A stretch of DNA of 13,429 bases from Candidatus Rokuibacteriota bacterium. GTDB taxonomy: Bacteria > Methylomirabilota > Methylomirabilia > Rokubacteriales > JACPHL01. The notes under the pieces are model-generated. The model was not told the DNA's origin, did no database searches, and was given only the letters and a program-made list of their open reading frames with translations. The translations under genes were made by a program, and so were the position numbers. The stretch spans positions 1 to 13,429 of the forward strand of contig JACPHL010000291.1 of NCBI GenBank assembly GCA_016188625.1, written 5' to 3'. Positions within the stretch are counted from its first letter, which is position 1, and every line of letters begins with the position of its first letter. This document shows, in pieces, positions 7,486-13,429 of the stretch.

Positions 7486-8200
7486 ACGCCTCGCCCAGGT
7501 ACGCCTTGATGACGGTGGGGTCCTGCATCACCTCGTGGGGATGCCCCTCCGCGATCTTCTCCCCGTAGTTGAGGACCAGCACGCGGTCGGCGATCCCGAC
7601 GATGGCGCGCATGACGTGCTCGATGACGACGAGGCTCTTCCCCCGCTCCCGGACCGCCCGGAGCAGCGTGAGGGCGGCCTCCATCTCCTTCTGGGTCAGC
7701 CCGGCCATGTTCTCGTCGAGCAGGAGGACGGTCGCCCCCGTGGCCAGCACCCGCGCGAGGTCGAGCCGGCGGCGCTCGGAGACGGTGAGGGTGGCGGCGG
7801 GAAGCCCGCCCCTGTCGGCGAGGCCCACGAAGCCCAGCCAGTCGGCCGCCGCGCCCCGGGCCTTCCCGAGGCCCTCGCCGCCCCCGTACAGGGCGCCGAT
7901 CATGACGTTCTCCAGCACGGTCAGCCGGGGAAAGAGCTGGGGGATCTGGAAGGTCTTGGCGATCCCGAGCCGGCAGACCGCGTGCGTGGGCAGCCCGGAG
8001 ATGCGCCGGCCCCGGTAGTGGACGTCCCCCGCGGTGAGCGGCAGGAGCCCCGCGATGGCGTTGAAGAGCGTGCTCTTGCCCGCCCCGTTGGGCCCGATGA
8101 TCCCCAGGGTCTCCCCCTCCTCGAGGGCGAGGTCCACCTCTTTCAGCGCCACCAGGGAGCCGAAGGCCTTCGTCACCCCGCGACATTCGAGGAGGGTCAT
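7478..8200 (-). CDS. livG: Branched-chain amino acid-type ABC transporter ATP-binding protein LivG
   Basis: 240 residues, slightly short for LivG (about 250). It is the second ATPase of the importer. Walker A GPNGAGKST (36-44), Q-loop region KTFQIPQLFPRLTVLENV (82-99), and switch His in VVIEHVM (H195) are present. The signature region reads LTVSERRRLDLAR (138-150) in place of the usual LS-G-(E/Q)-RRLE form, and the Walker B reads LLLDENMAGLT with DEN instead of DEP, so this copy belongs to a divergent branch. The start ATG at 8200 overlaps the livM stop in an ATGA arrangement, which identifies the start; the frame is open further upstream but runs through livM. Confidence 0.94.
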   Translation of the reverse strand: MTLLECRGVTKAFGSLVALKEVDLALEEGETLGIIGPNGAGKSTLFNAIAGLLPLTAGDVHYRGRRISGLPTHAVCRLGIAKTFQIPQLFPRLTVLENVMIGALYGGGEGLGKARGAAADWLGFVGLADRGGLPAATLTVSERRRLDLARVLATGATVLLLDENMAGLTQKEMEAALTLLRAVRERGKSLVVIEHVMRAIVGIADRVLVLNYGEKIAEGHPHEVMQDPTVIKAYLGEAYA

Positions 8201-9147
8201 GCCGTGAGCGGCCGCTCCCGTCTGACGAGCCGGACCAGGCCCGCGAGGCCGGCGGGCATGAAGAGGGGGATGATCACGATGATGAGGCCGATTCCGATGA
8301 GGTAGTGGTACACGAAGCGGGTGCCCAGGAACTCGGAGGCGAGCGTCAGGAAGGCCGCGCCCAGGAGCGGGCCGAAGGGGGTGCCCAGGCCGCCCAGGAG
8401 GGCCATGACCACCATCTGGAACGTGATCGCGGTGCCGAAGGCCTCGGCGGCGTTGATGTACGACAGCCAGTAGCCCTCGATCCCCCCCGTCCAGGCGATG
8501 AAGAGGGCGCTCGCCATGTAGACGCGGCGCTTGAGCGCGTGGATATCGACCCCGGAGGCCTCGGCGAGCCGGTCGTTCTCCCCGATCGCCCGGAGGCCGT
8601 ACCCGAACTTGGAGCGCTCGAGCCAGAGCGCGGTGAGCGTCACGCACGCCATCACGGTGAGCATGAGGTAGTAGAAGGGCAGGTAGCCCGCGCTCAGCGG
8701 CAGCGAGATCCCGGCGCTGCCGCCCGTCAAGGGGATCCCGGTGAGGCGGTCCCAGGCGAGGGCCAGCTGCTTGGCGGATTCGGCCAGGGCCAGGGTCCCG
8801 ATGGCGAAGTAGGCGCCCCGCAGCCGCAGCGTCGGCGTCCCGATGACGAAGGCGATGGCCGCCGCGACCCCGCCCGCGAGGGCGACGCTCACGAGGAACG
8901 GGAGGCCGGCCCGCATCATCAGGGCGGCGGTCCCGAACGCCCCGATCCCGTGGTAGACCACGGGGCCGAGGTCCACCGCCCCGGCGTAGCCGGCGAGGAG
9001 GTTCCAGCTGCCGGCCAGCGCCGCCCACATGAAGATGACGGCGGCCAGCCGGATGGCGTACGGCCCGGCCCCCAGGGGGAGCGCGAGCAGGATGGCCAGG
9101 ACCAGGAGGGCGAAGAGCCCCCAGGACAGCTCCACCCGGCGCGCCAT
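8197..9147 (-). CDS. livM: Branched-chain amino acid-type ABC transporter permease LivM
   Basis: 316 residues, very hydrophobic, with about eight to ten membrane segments beginning at residues 9-26 and 33-52. It forms half of the importer channel. Family landmarks: WNLLAGYAGAVDLG (48-61), TLRLRGAYFAIGTLALAE (106-123), the cytoplasmic coupling loop GYGLRAIGENDRLAEASGVD (182-201), and GGLGTPFGPLLGA (252-264). In most LivM proteins the first motif reads 'GQVSLGHAAFFGIGAY'; here it is GAVDLGPVVYHGIGAF, a change in a conserved membrane region that may reflect a different substrate. The ATG at 9147 follows directly on the livH stop (TAGATG), and its stop overlaps the livG start. Confidence 0.95.
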   Translation of the reverse strand: MARRVELSWGLFALLVLAILLALPLGAGPYAIRLAAVIFMWAALAGSWNLLAGYAGAVDLGPVVYHGIGAFGTAALMMRAGLPFLVSVALAGGVAAAIAFVIGTPTLRLRGAYFAIGTLALAESAKQLALAWDRLTGIPLTGGSAGISLPLSAGYLPFYYLMLTVMACVTLTALWLERSKFGYGLRAIGENDRLAEASGVDIHALKRRVYMASALFIAWTGGIEGYWLSYINAAEAFGTAITFQMVVMALLGGLGTPFGPLLGAAFLTLASEFLGTRFVYHYLIGIGLIIVIIPLFMPAGLAGLVRLVRRERPLTA

Positions 9148-10026
9148 CTACTCCACCCGCCCCTTGCCCATGATCCCGGCCGGCATGAAGCGCAGGATCA
9201 GGTAGAGCAGGAAGAAGGCCACGAGGAGCGAAAGCCCCGCCTCCACGTAGGTCTCGGTCATGGCCTGGGCGATCCCCAGCGCGAACCCGCCCCAGACGAC
9301 CCCGGGGATGTAGCCCATCCCGCCGAGGACGACCACGGAGAAGGCGAAGAGCGTGTAGGTCAGCCCCATGTTGGGCTCCACCGGGGTGTAGAACGCCACC
9401 AGGGATCCCGCAACGCCGGTGGTGGCGGCGCCGAGCCCGAAGGTGACCGCGTAGACGAACCGCGGGTTCACCCCCATGAGGCTCGCCATCTCCCAGTCCT
9501 GGGCGGTGGCGCGGATCATCCGGCCGAGCTCCGTCCGCTGGAGGAGCCAGTACAGCCCCCCGACCATGGCGAGCCCGATGACGAAGGCGGTCAGGCGCGA
9601 CAGCGGCACGATCAGCGGCCCCACGTAGACGCTCCGGTCGAAATAGGGGACCGCCATCATGCGGTAGTCCGCGCTCCAGACGCGGAGGGCCGTGTTCACC
9701 ATCACCAGGGACATGCCGAACGTGACCAGCAGGGACACGAGCAGGGGCGCCCCGAGGGTGCGGTTGAGCACGAGGAACTGGAGGAGATAGCCCAGTCCGA
9801 ACAGGAGCACGAAGGAGATCGGCAGCGTCAGGAGGGGATCGACGCCGTGCAGCTTGAAGAGCCAGTAGGTGGTGAACGCGCCGAGCATGACCAGCTCGCC
9901 GTGGGCCGCGTTGAGGATGCCGCTCACCCCGAAGATCAGCGACAGCCCCACGGCCGCCGCCGCGTAGACCCCTCCCTGGAGGAGCCCGTTCAGGACCGTC
10001 TGGCCGAAGGCGGCGAGCTGGTCCAC
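9148..10026 (-). CDS. livH: Branched-chain amino acid-type ABC transporter permease LivH
   Basis: 292 residues, normal for LivH, with about eight membrane segments. It forms the other half of the channel with LivM. Visible: LLQGGVYAAAAVGLSLIFGV (15-34), the LNAAHGELVMLGAF motif (38-51) equivalent to 'INFAHGDVFMLGAF', the coupling loop GRMIRATAQDWEMASLMGVN (168-187), GGMGYIPGVVWGG (235-247), and a polar C-terminus RFMPAGIMGKGR (279-290). The start is the GTG at 10026: it gives the expected distance to the first membrane segment, though its ribosome site is weak (CGGA). It lies 123 bases downstream of the binding-protein gene, the largest gap in the operon. Confidence 0.95.
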   Translation of the reverse strand: MDQLAAFGQTVLNGLLQGGVYAAAAVGLSLIFGVSGILNAAHGELVMLGAFTTYWLFKLHGVDPLLTLPISFVLLFGLGYLLQFLVLNRTLGAPLLVSLLVTFGMSLVMVNTALRVWSADYRMMAVPYFDRSVYVGPLIVPLSRLTAFVIGLAMVGGLYWLLQRTELGRMIRATAQDWEMASLMGVNPRFVYAVTFGLGAATTGVAGSLVAFYTPVEPNMGLTYTLFAFSVVVLGGMGYIPGVVWGGFALGIAQAMTETYVEAGLSLLVAFFLLYLILRFMPAGIMGKGRVE

Positions 10027-10074
10027 AGTTCCGGGTCGGGCGCCGGGGGTGTCAGCCGCGGTCGTCCATCGCCC

Positions 10075-10143
10075 CTACTCGTCGTCGATCTCCACCTTCA
10101 GCCCGGTCTTCGGCGGCCGGACCCTCTCAAAGGCGAGGCGCAT
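10075..10143 (-). CDS. Possible 22-residue peptide gene between binding protein and LivH
   Basis: A short frame of 22 codons plus TAG begins with ATG at 10143, six bases after the binding-protein stop. AAGG lies just upstream, with only three bases of spacing. Twenty of the 21 codons after the start end in G or C, like the real genes here, and the peptide goes from basic/proline-rich (RVRPPKTG) to acidic (EIDDE). It has no family that I recognise. High GC makes such frames cheap, so it may be chance; its place in an intergenic gap is the main reason to list it. The remainder of the gap (10027-10074) holds nothing I can name. Confidence 0.25.
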   Translation of the reverse strand: MRLAFERVRPPKTGLKVEIDDE

Positions 10144-10149
10144 CGCCCT

Positions 10150-11421
10150 TCACCGCGCCCTCCAGGGGGTCAGCGGGTAGACGAGCTTCCCGGCTTTGAC
10201 GCCCCCGACCTCCTGGGGGTACACCATGACGAACTTCCCGCCCTGGACCTGAACGGCGATCGGCGGCTTCAGTACGATGGCCCCGTCGGCCCCGAACTTG
10301 ACCCGGCCGTAGAGGGTCTCGAGATCCTGCTTGTGGAGTTGCTCCATCAGGGCCTCGCGGTCCTTCTCCGAGAGCGGCGGCGTCAGCCCCAGGGCCTCCA
10401 CCGCCTTCTGCTGGGCGACCACGCCGGCGGCGGCCGCCGCCTGCACGTAGTCGGGCTCCTTGCCCCACCGCTTCAGCATCTGCTCGCGCCACTCCCGCGC
10501 CGAGCCGAACACGGGGTCCTTGAAGGGCATCTCCGGGACCCACTCCGAGGCCGCGACCACGCCCTCGGCGTCCCTGCCCAGCTCCTTGATGAAGTCGGGC
10601 ACGGTCGGCCCGTAGCTGAAGGCCAGCCCCTTGGGGGTGTAGTCCACCTCCTTCAGCGCCCGCATCACGCGCAGGGAGTGCGCGAACAGCGAGCCGACCA
10701 GGAGGAGGTCGGGGTTCACCCGCTTGACCTTCAGCAGCAGGGAGTTGTAGTCGGTGAGGGCCAGCGGGAAGATCTCGAAGTGGACGACGTCGATGCCCAT
10801 CTCGCCCGCGAACTTCTTGTACCCTTCGGCGGAGAGCTTGGTGAAGAGGTGGTCGGCCCCGATGATGGCCGCGGTCTTGGGCTTGGGCTGGGCGGCGCCG
10901 AAGACCTTGGCCGCCCCTTCGACCTCGTCGAAGGTCTTGTTCAGGGTGGCGAACACGTACTTGAACCCCCGCTCGAAGATCGGGTTGGCGCTGGCGGCCC
11001 CCGAGATGTAGGGGTACTTGTACTTCTCGGCCACCGCGCTGGCCGCGAACACGATGCTGCTCCCGAAGCCGCCCAGCAACATGTCGACCTTGTCCGCGGT
11101 CGCCAGCCGCTCGATCAGCTGGGCGCTCTTCGCCGGGGCTGACTCGTCGTCGTAGTAGATGAGCCGCACCGGGTATCCGGTCCCCTTGACCTTGATCCCC
11201 CCCTCGCGGTTGACCGTCTCGGCCCAGAGATCGTACGTCTCTTTGAGGAGCGCGGCATCCCGGCTGAAGATCCCGCTCAACGAGAGCGCGATCCCGAAGC
11301 GGAACTCCTTGGCCTGGGCCGCCGCGGTCCCGACGGCCAGCGGCGCGGCCAGGAGCGCGCCGATCGCGAGGACCGCCACCGCGGACCGAACCGCCCCACG
11401 CCTTCTCCATGCGGCTGCCAT
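10150..11421 (-). CDS. ABC transporter periplasmic substrate-binding protein (HAAT/LivJ-like, type I fold)
   Basis: 423 residues. It captures the substrate outside the inner membrane for the LivHMGF importer encoded next. A Sec signal peptide is plain: a basic start (WRRR, residues 5-8), hydrophobic core (12-30), and a likely cleavage after AAAQA at about residue 37. There is no lipobox Cys, indicating a soluble periplasmic protein. The mature protein opens with FRFGIALSLSG (40-50), then NREGGIKVKG (71-80) and VRLIYYDDES (85-94), followed by the LLGGFGSS (115-122) and PYISGAASANP (137-147) segments, all typical of the periplasmic-binding-protein type I fold of LivJ-like proteins. ATG at 11421 was chosen for the signal peptide and an AAGGGGG ribosome site; the frame extends upstream across the SDR gene and was not used. 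Ligand identity cannot be read; this family also binds aromatics, amides and urea. Confidence 0.94.
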   Translation of the reverse strand: MAAAWRRRGAVRSAVAVLAIGALLAAPLAVGTAAAQAKEFRFGIALSLSGIFSRDAALLKETYDLWAETVNREGGIKVKGTGYPVRLIYYDDESAPAKSAQLIERLATADKVDMLLGGFGSSIVFAASAVAEKYKYPYISGAASANPIFERGFKYVFATLNKTFDEVEGAAKVFGAAQPKPKTAAIIGADHLFTKLSAEGYKKFAGEMGIDVVHFEIFPLALTDYNSLLLKVKRVNPDLLLVGSLFAHSLRVMRALKEVDYTPKGLAFSYGPTVPDFIKELGRDAEGVVAASEWVPEMPFKDPVFGSAREWREQMLKRWGKEPDYVQAAAAAGVVAQQKAVEALGLTPPLSEKDREALMEQLHKQDLETLYGRVKFGADGAIVLKPPIAVQVQGGKFVMVYPQEVGGVKAGKLVYPLTPWRAR

Positions 11422-11456
11422 CGCCAGCCCCCTTTCTCGCGCCTCTGCCCCGGACG

Positions 11457-12251
11457 TCACTCCAGCAGGGCCTTCCGCTGCCCCCCGTCCAGGGTGATCA
11501 GGGCGCCGTTCATGAAGCTCGCGCGCTCGGAGGCCACGAAGACCGCCACGTCGGCGACCTCCTCCGGCGTGCAGATCCGCCCCAGCGGGATGCTCCGGAT
11601 GGCCTTCCGCTGGGCCTCCTCCGCGCTGATCCCCTGCATCTTCGCGATACCGCGCACGATCTGATCCCAGCGCTCCGTCTCTACCGGGCCCGGGTTGATG
11701 GCGTTCACGAGGATGTTGTGCCGGCCGTACTGATCGGCGAGCGCCAGGGTCAGGGCGATGTCGGCCGCATTGGCGGCGCTGGGGGTGATCTCGAAGCCCA
11801 CGGGCTTGATCCCGTCGTTGCCGATGATGTTCACGATCCGCCCGCCCCCCTGCTTCAGCATGTGGGGGATCGCGGCCTTGGAGCAGCGGACGTGGCCCAT
11901 GAACTTCAGCTGGAGGGCCTGCTGCCACTGCTCCTCCGTGAGGTTCAGGATCTCCCCGCCCGGGGCCGACCCGGCGTTGTTCACCAGGACATCCAGCCGG
12001 CCGAAGTGCTGGACCGTGGCGTCCACCACCCGCTGGGCGTCCTCGGGTCGCGTGAGGTCCCCCGAGATGGGAAACACCTCGCTCCCCATCTCCCGGGCGA
12101 TCTCCTCCGCCGCCTGCTCCAGGGGCGCCCTGCTCCGCGCGCAGATGGCCACCTTCGCCCCCTCCCGGGCCAGGCCGCGCGCGACGGCCTTCCCGATCCC
12201 CTTGCTCCCGCCGGTGACCAAGGCCACCTTCCCCCCGAGACCGAGATCCAT
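11457..12251 (-). CDS. SDR-fold protein lacking the canonical Ser-Tyr-Lys catalytic residues
   Basis: 264 residues, classical SDR length. The Rossmann nucleotide site is intact: TGGSKGIG (13-20), a GDLTR acidic turn (64-68), NNAG (91-94), and the NPGPVET loop (187-193). Arg at position 39/41 after the second strand (ICARSR) suggests NADP over NAD. The usual active site is not there: where YxxxK should be, the protein reads PSAAN (157-161), and the Ser strand reads NIIGN (141-145), so Tyr, Lys and probably Ser are replaced. The fold and C-terminal segment are otherwise normal and the frame is clean, so this is not decay. Related SDR-like proteins with an 'AANAA' segment exist to my knowledge. 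The ATG at 12251 has a GGGAGG ribosome site at 7 bases. It lies 23 bases after the hydrolase gene. It may be an unusual oxidoreductase or a lyase/hydratase-type SDR. Confidence 0.9.
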   Translation of the reverse strand: MDLGLGGKVALVTGGSKGIGKAVARGLAREGAKVAICARSRAPLEQAAEEIAREMGSEVFPISGDLTRPEDAQRVVDATVQHFGRLDVLVNNAGSAPGGEILNLTEEQWQQALQLKFMGHVRCSKAAIPHMLKQGGGRIVNIIGNDGIKPVGFEITPSAANAADIALTLALADQYGRHNILVNAINPGPVETERWDQIVRGIAKMQGISAEEAQRKAIRSIPLGRICTPEEVADVAVFVASERASFMNGALITLDGGQRKALLE

Positions 12252-12274
12252 CACTGCCCCTCCCTGTGCGACCG

Positions 12275-13093
12275 CTAAGCCTCGACCTCCGCCAGAAACT
12301 CCAGGACCGCCCCGTTGAACCGGTCGGGCTCCTCCAGGTTCAGGGTGTGGCCCGTCCCGGGAAAGACCTCCAGCCGGGCGCCCGGGATGACGTCGCGCAG
12401 GAACCGGCTCGGGGCGAGGGCCGGGACGTCCTCCTCGCCCACCAGGATCAGCGTGGGGATGCGCAGCGTCGTGAGCCGGGGCTCCAGGGCATAGACGGTC
12501 GGCCGTTTGAACTGCACGCCCCTGAGGGTCCTGGCCAGGCCGGGCCCGGAGAGGCCCGCGAACTCCTCCCGGAGCTCCTTCCACCGCTCCGGGCTCTTCC
12601 GGAGCAGGGGGGTCCGCGTGGCCATCCGGGGGTAGTACTCCTCGAACACCGCCAGGGGGCCGGCCGACTCCAGGCGATCGGCGATCGGCGCGTACTCGCG
12701 GATGAACTCCCCCCGGCCGTCGGAGCCGGTCCCGGTCCCGGCGAGGACCAGCGCCCGGACCCGGTCGGGGTGGTCGAGCGCGAAGGCGAGCGCGATGCCG
12801 CCTCCCATGGAGAAGCCGCCCACAGCGGCCGAGGCGATCCCCAGCGCGTCCAGGAGCCCCAGGAGATCGCGGACCGAATGCTCCTGCGAGTACAGGGCGG
12901 GGTCCGTCGGAACGCTGGAAGGGGGGTAGCCGCGGCAGCTGTAGGTGACGACCGTGCAGCGGGGCCGGAGGGCCTCGACCTGGCGGCCCCAGCTCCGACA
13001 GCTCCCCGAGAACTCGTGGACCAGGACGATCGGTGGCCCGGCACCGGCCTGCTCGTAGTAGAGCTGCACTTCCGGAAGGTGGATGGTAGGCAT
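12275..13093 (-). CDS. Alpha/beta hydrolase (serine esterase/enol-lactonase-like)
   Basis: 272 residues, first gene of the operon. The fold is a small alpha/beta hydrolase of the 3-oxoadipate enol-lactonase/epoxide-hydrolase-like size class. The catalytic triad can be placed: nucleophile Ser95 in GFSMGG (93-98), Asp222 in GEEDVP (219-224), and His249 in GTGHTLNLEEP (246-256). The segment HEFSGS (26-31) forms the oxyanion side and has Glu where most relatives have Gly. The ATG at 13093 was chosen because the protein then begins with the family's usual short strand (MPTIHLPEVQLYYEQ), and because the longer open frame to 13222 crosses a terminator and a promoter. A likely transcription start 22 bases upstream leaves a short leader with a GGGG-type ribosome site. 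It could hydrolyse an ester, lactone or amide in the pathway. Confidence 0.92.
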   Translation of the reverse strand: MPTIHLPEVQLYYEQAGAGPPIVLVHEFSGSCRSWGRQVEALRPRCTVVTYSCRGYPPSSVPTDPALYSQEHSVRDLLGLLDALGIASAAVGGFSMGGGIALAFALDHPDRVRALVLAGTGTGSDGRGEFIREYAPIADRLESAGPLAVFEEYYPRMATRTPLLRKSPERWKELREEFAGLSGPGLARTLRGVQFKRPTVYALEPRLTTLRIPTLILVGEEDVPALAPSRFLRDVIPGARLEVFPGTGHTLNLEEPDRFNGAVLEFLAEVEA

Positions 13094-13121
13094 AGGCCCC
13101 GTCGAGCCGAAGGACGGCAGG

Positions 13122-13150
13122 ACTCTACCAAACGGCGCCTTCCGGGTCAA
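13122..13150 (-). promoter_or_regulatory. Sigma-70-type promoter of the operon
   Basis: The -35 box TTGACC (13145-13150, 5 of 6 consensus bases) and the -10 box TAGAGT (13122-13127, 4 of 6) are separated by 17 bases, the ideal spacing. Predicted transcription begins near 13115, about 22 bases before the hydrolase ATG. It lies between the ssrA terminator and the first gene, where a promoter is expected. No operator repeat or riboswitch is seen in the short leader. Confidence 0.6.
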
Positions 13151-13188
13151 GGGAAACCGCGGCGGCGGGCCCTGCCTCCGGAAACAGC

Positions 13189-13216
13189 GCCGCCCCCCGG
13201 GAACCCGGAGGGCGGC
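13189..13216 (-). terminator. Rho-independent terminator of ssrA
   Basis: A 12-bp nearly perfect GC stem (one G-U pair) with a four-base loop starts 12 bases after the CCA end of the tmRNA. The following bases include only a short U run (GCUGUUUCC), so it ends the tmRNA transcript mainly through stem strength. It separates ssrA from the operon promoter. Confidence 0.65.
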
Positions 13217-13228
13217 ACGCATGTGCGA

Positions 13229-13429
13229 TGGTGGAGGCGGTGGGAATCGAACCCACGTCCGAAGAACGTCGGCGTCAGGCCTCTACACCCTTAGCCCGTG
13301 TTTTGGCTCTCGCCCCCCGTCGCTCCCACAGGCAGGATCACCGGAGGACCAGCCTGTTCAGTCTCGTCCCCCTTCCCCAGGCGAGGTCGGGAGACCAGCC
13401 CGCAGTGTATGACGCCCCTTCTCACCCCC
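13229..13429 (-). ncRNA. ssrA: tmRNA (transfer-messenger RNA), 3' portion; 5' part outside the window
   Basis: tmRNA rescues stalled ribosomes, acting first as tRNA-Ala and then as a short message for a degradation tag. The last 201 bases are here. The 3' end carries a TΨC arm (GTGGG, TTCGATT, CCCAC), the acceptor strand and an encoded CCA at 13229-13231. Upstream, the segment GGACGTGGGTTCGATTCCCA matches the well-known tmRNA 3' end (GGACGCGGGTTC), and the anticodon-less connector GGGCTAAGGGTGTAG resembles E. coli GACTAAGCATGTAG. Pseudoknot stems are visible: ACAGGC with GCCTGT (13328-13357) and a six-base GGTCTC/GAGACT stem (13362-13398 region). The tag reading frame, normally more than 230 bases from the 3' end, lies beyond the window edge. 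It is co-directional with the operon but separately terminated. Confidence 0.93.

Noticed and set aside
8305-11142. Long plus-strand frame (945 codons) antisense to LivM, LivH and the binding protein
   Set aside because: The composition is that of a GC-driven shadow, and the opposite strand has unmistakable membrane and binding proteins.
11311-11421. Twin-arginine (Tat) export signal on the binding protein
   Set aside because: The WRRRGAV start does not match S/TRRxFLK. The long hydrophobic core and AxA cleavage site fit ordinary Sec export, which is usual for this family.
13094-13222. 43-residue N-terminal extension of the alpha/beta hydrolase
   Set aside because: The extension would translate through the ssrA terminator stem and the -35/-10 promoter. 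The family start fits the ATG at 13093.
13229-13305. Ordinary tRNA at the right edge (T arm and CCA visible)
   Set aside because: No D arm or anticodon arm with a matching 5' acceptor strand occurs within 90 bases. The upstream connector and pseudoknot stems match tmRNA.
1-13429. CRISPR array, insertion sequence or other mobile element
   Set aside because: No regularly spaced repeats, transposase or integrase motifs, or terminal inverted repeats were seen. The only large repetition is the protein-level similarity of the two large-subunit genes.

Overview
This window is very GC-rich. It carries one long, tightly packed run of genes, all on the minus strand, so transcription goes from the right end (about 13.1 kb) to the left edge. 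Its content fits a GC-rich, Gram-negative-type bacterium: the solute-binding protein has a Sec-type signal peptide and no lipobox cysteine, and the ABC transporter is of the Liv type. Soil and subsurface lineages such as Rokubacteria/Methylomirabilota or some Proteobacteria often have such clusters, but the organism assignment is inference and was not tested.

Right edge (13229-13429): the 3' two-thirds or so of a tmRNA (ssrA), ending in a TΨC arm, acceptor strand and encoded CCA, followed by a strong GC hairpin terminator. The tag-coding part lies outside the window. Just after the terminator is a good sigma-70-type promoter (TTGACC, 17 bases, TAGAGT) that probably starts the operon.

The operon, in transcription order: alpha/beta hydrolase; a short-chain dehydrogenase-like protein that lacks the usual Ser-Tyr-Lys residues; a complete branched-chain-amino-acid-type (HAAT family) ABC importer (binding protein, two permeases LivH/LivM, two ATPases LivG/LivF); a cytosine-deaminase-like amidohydrolase; and a molybdenum hydroxylase of the xanthine dehydrogenase/CoxMSL family in the order FAD subunit, [2Fe-2S] subunit, large subunit 1, large subunit 2. 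The second large subunit runs off the left edge. A possible 22-codon gene lies between the binding protein and LivH.

Most junctions are a few bases or overlap (ATGA-type), with two exceptions: 123 bases before LivH, and 94 bases before the [2Fe-2S] gene that hold two stable hairpins. Read together, the genes look like a pathway that imports a small organic, possibly N-heterocyclic, compound, hydroxylates it with the Mo enzyme, removes an amino or imino group or opens a ring with the amidohydrolase, and processes the products with the hydrolase and the SDR-like protein. The substrate cannot be read from the sequence. The least ordinary points are the two divergent tandem Mo-binding subunits sharing one FAD and one Fe-S subunit, and the SDR fold without its catalytic residues.
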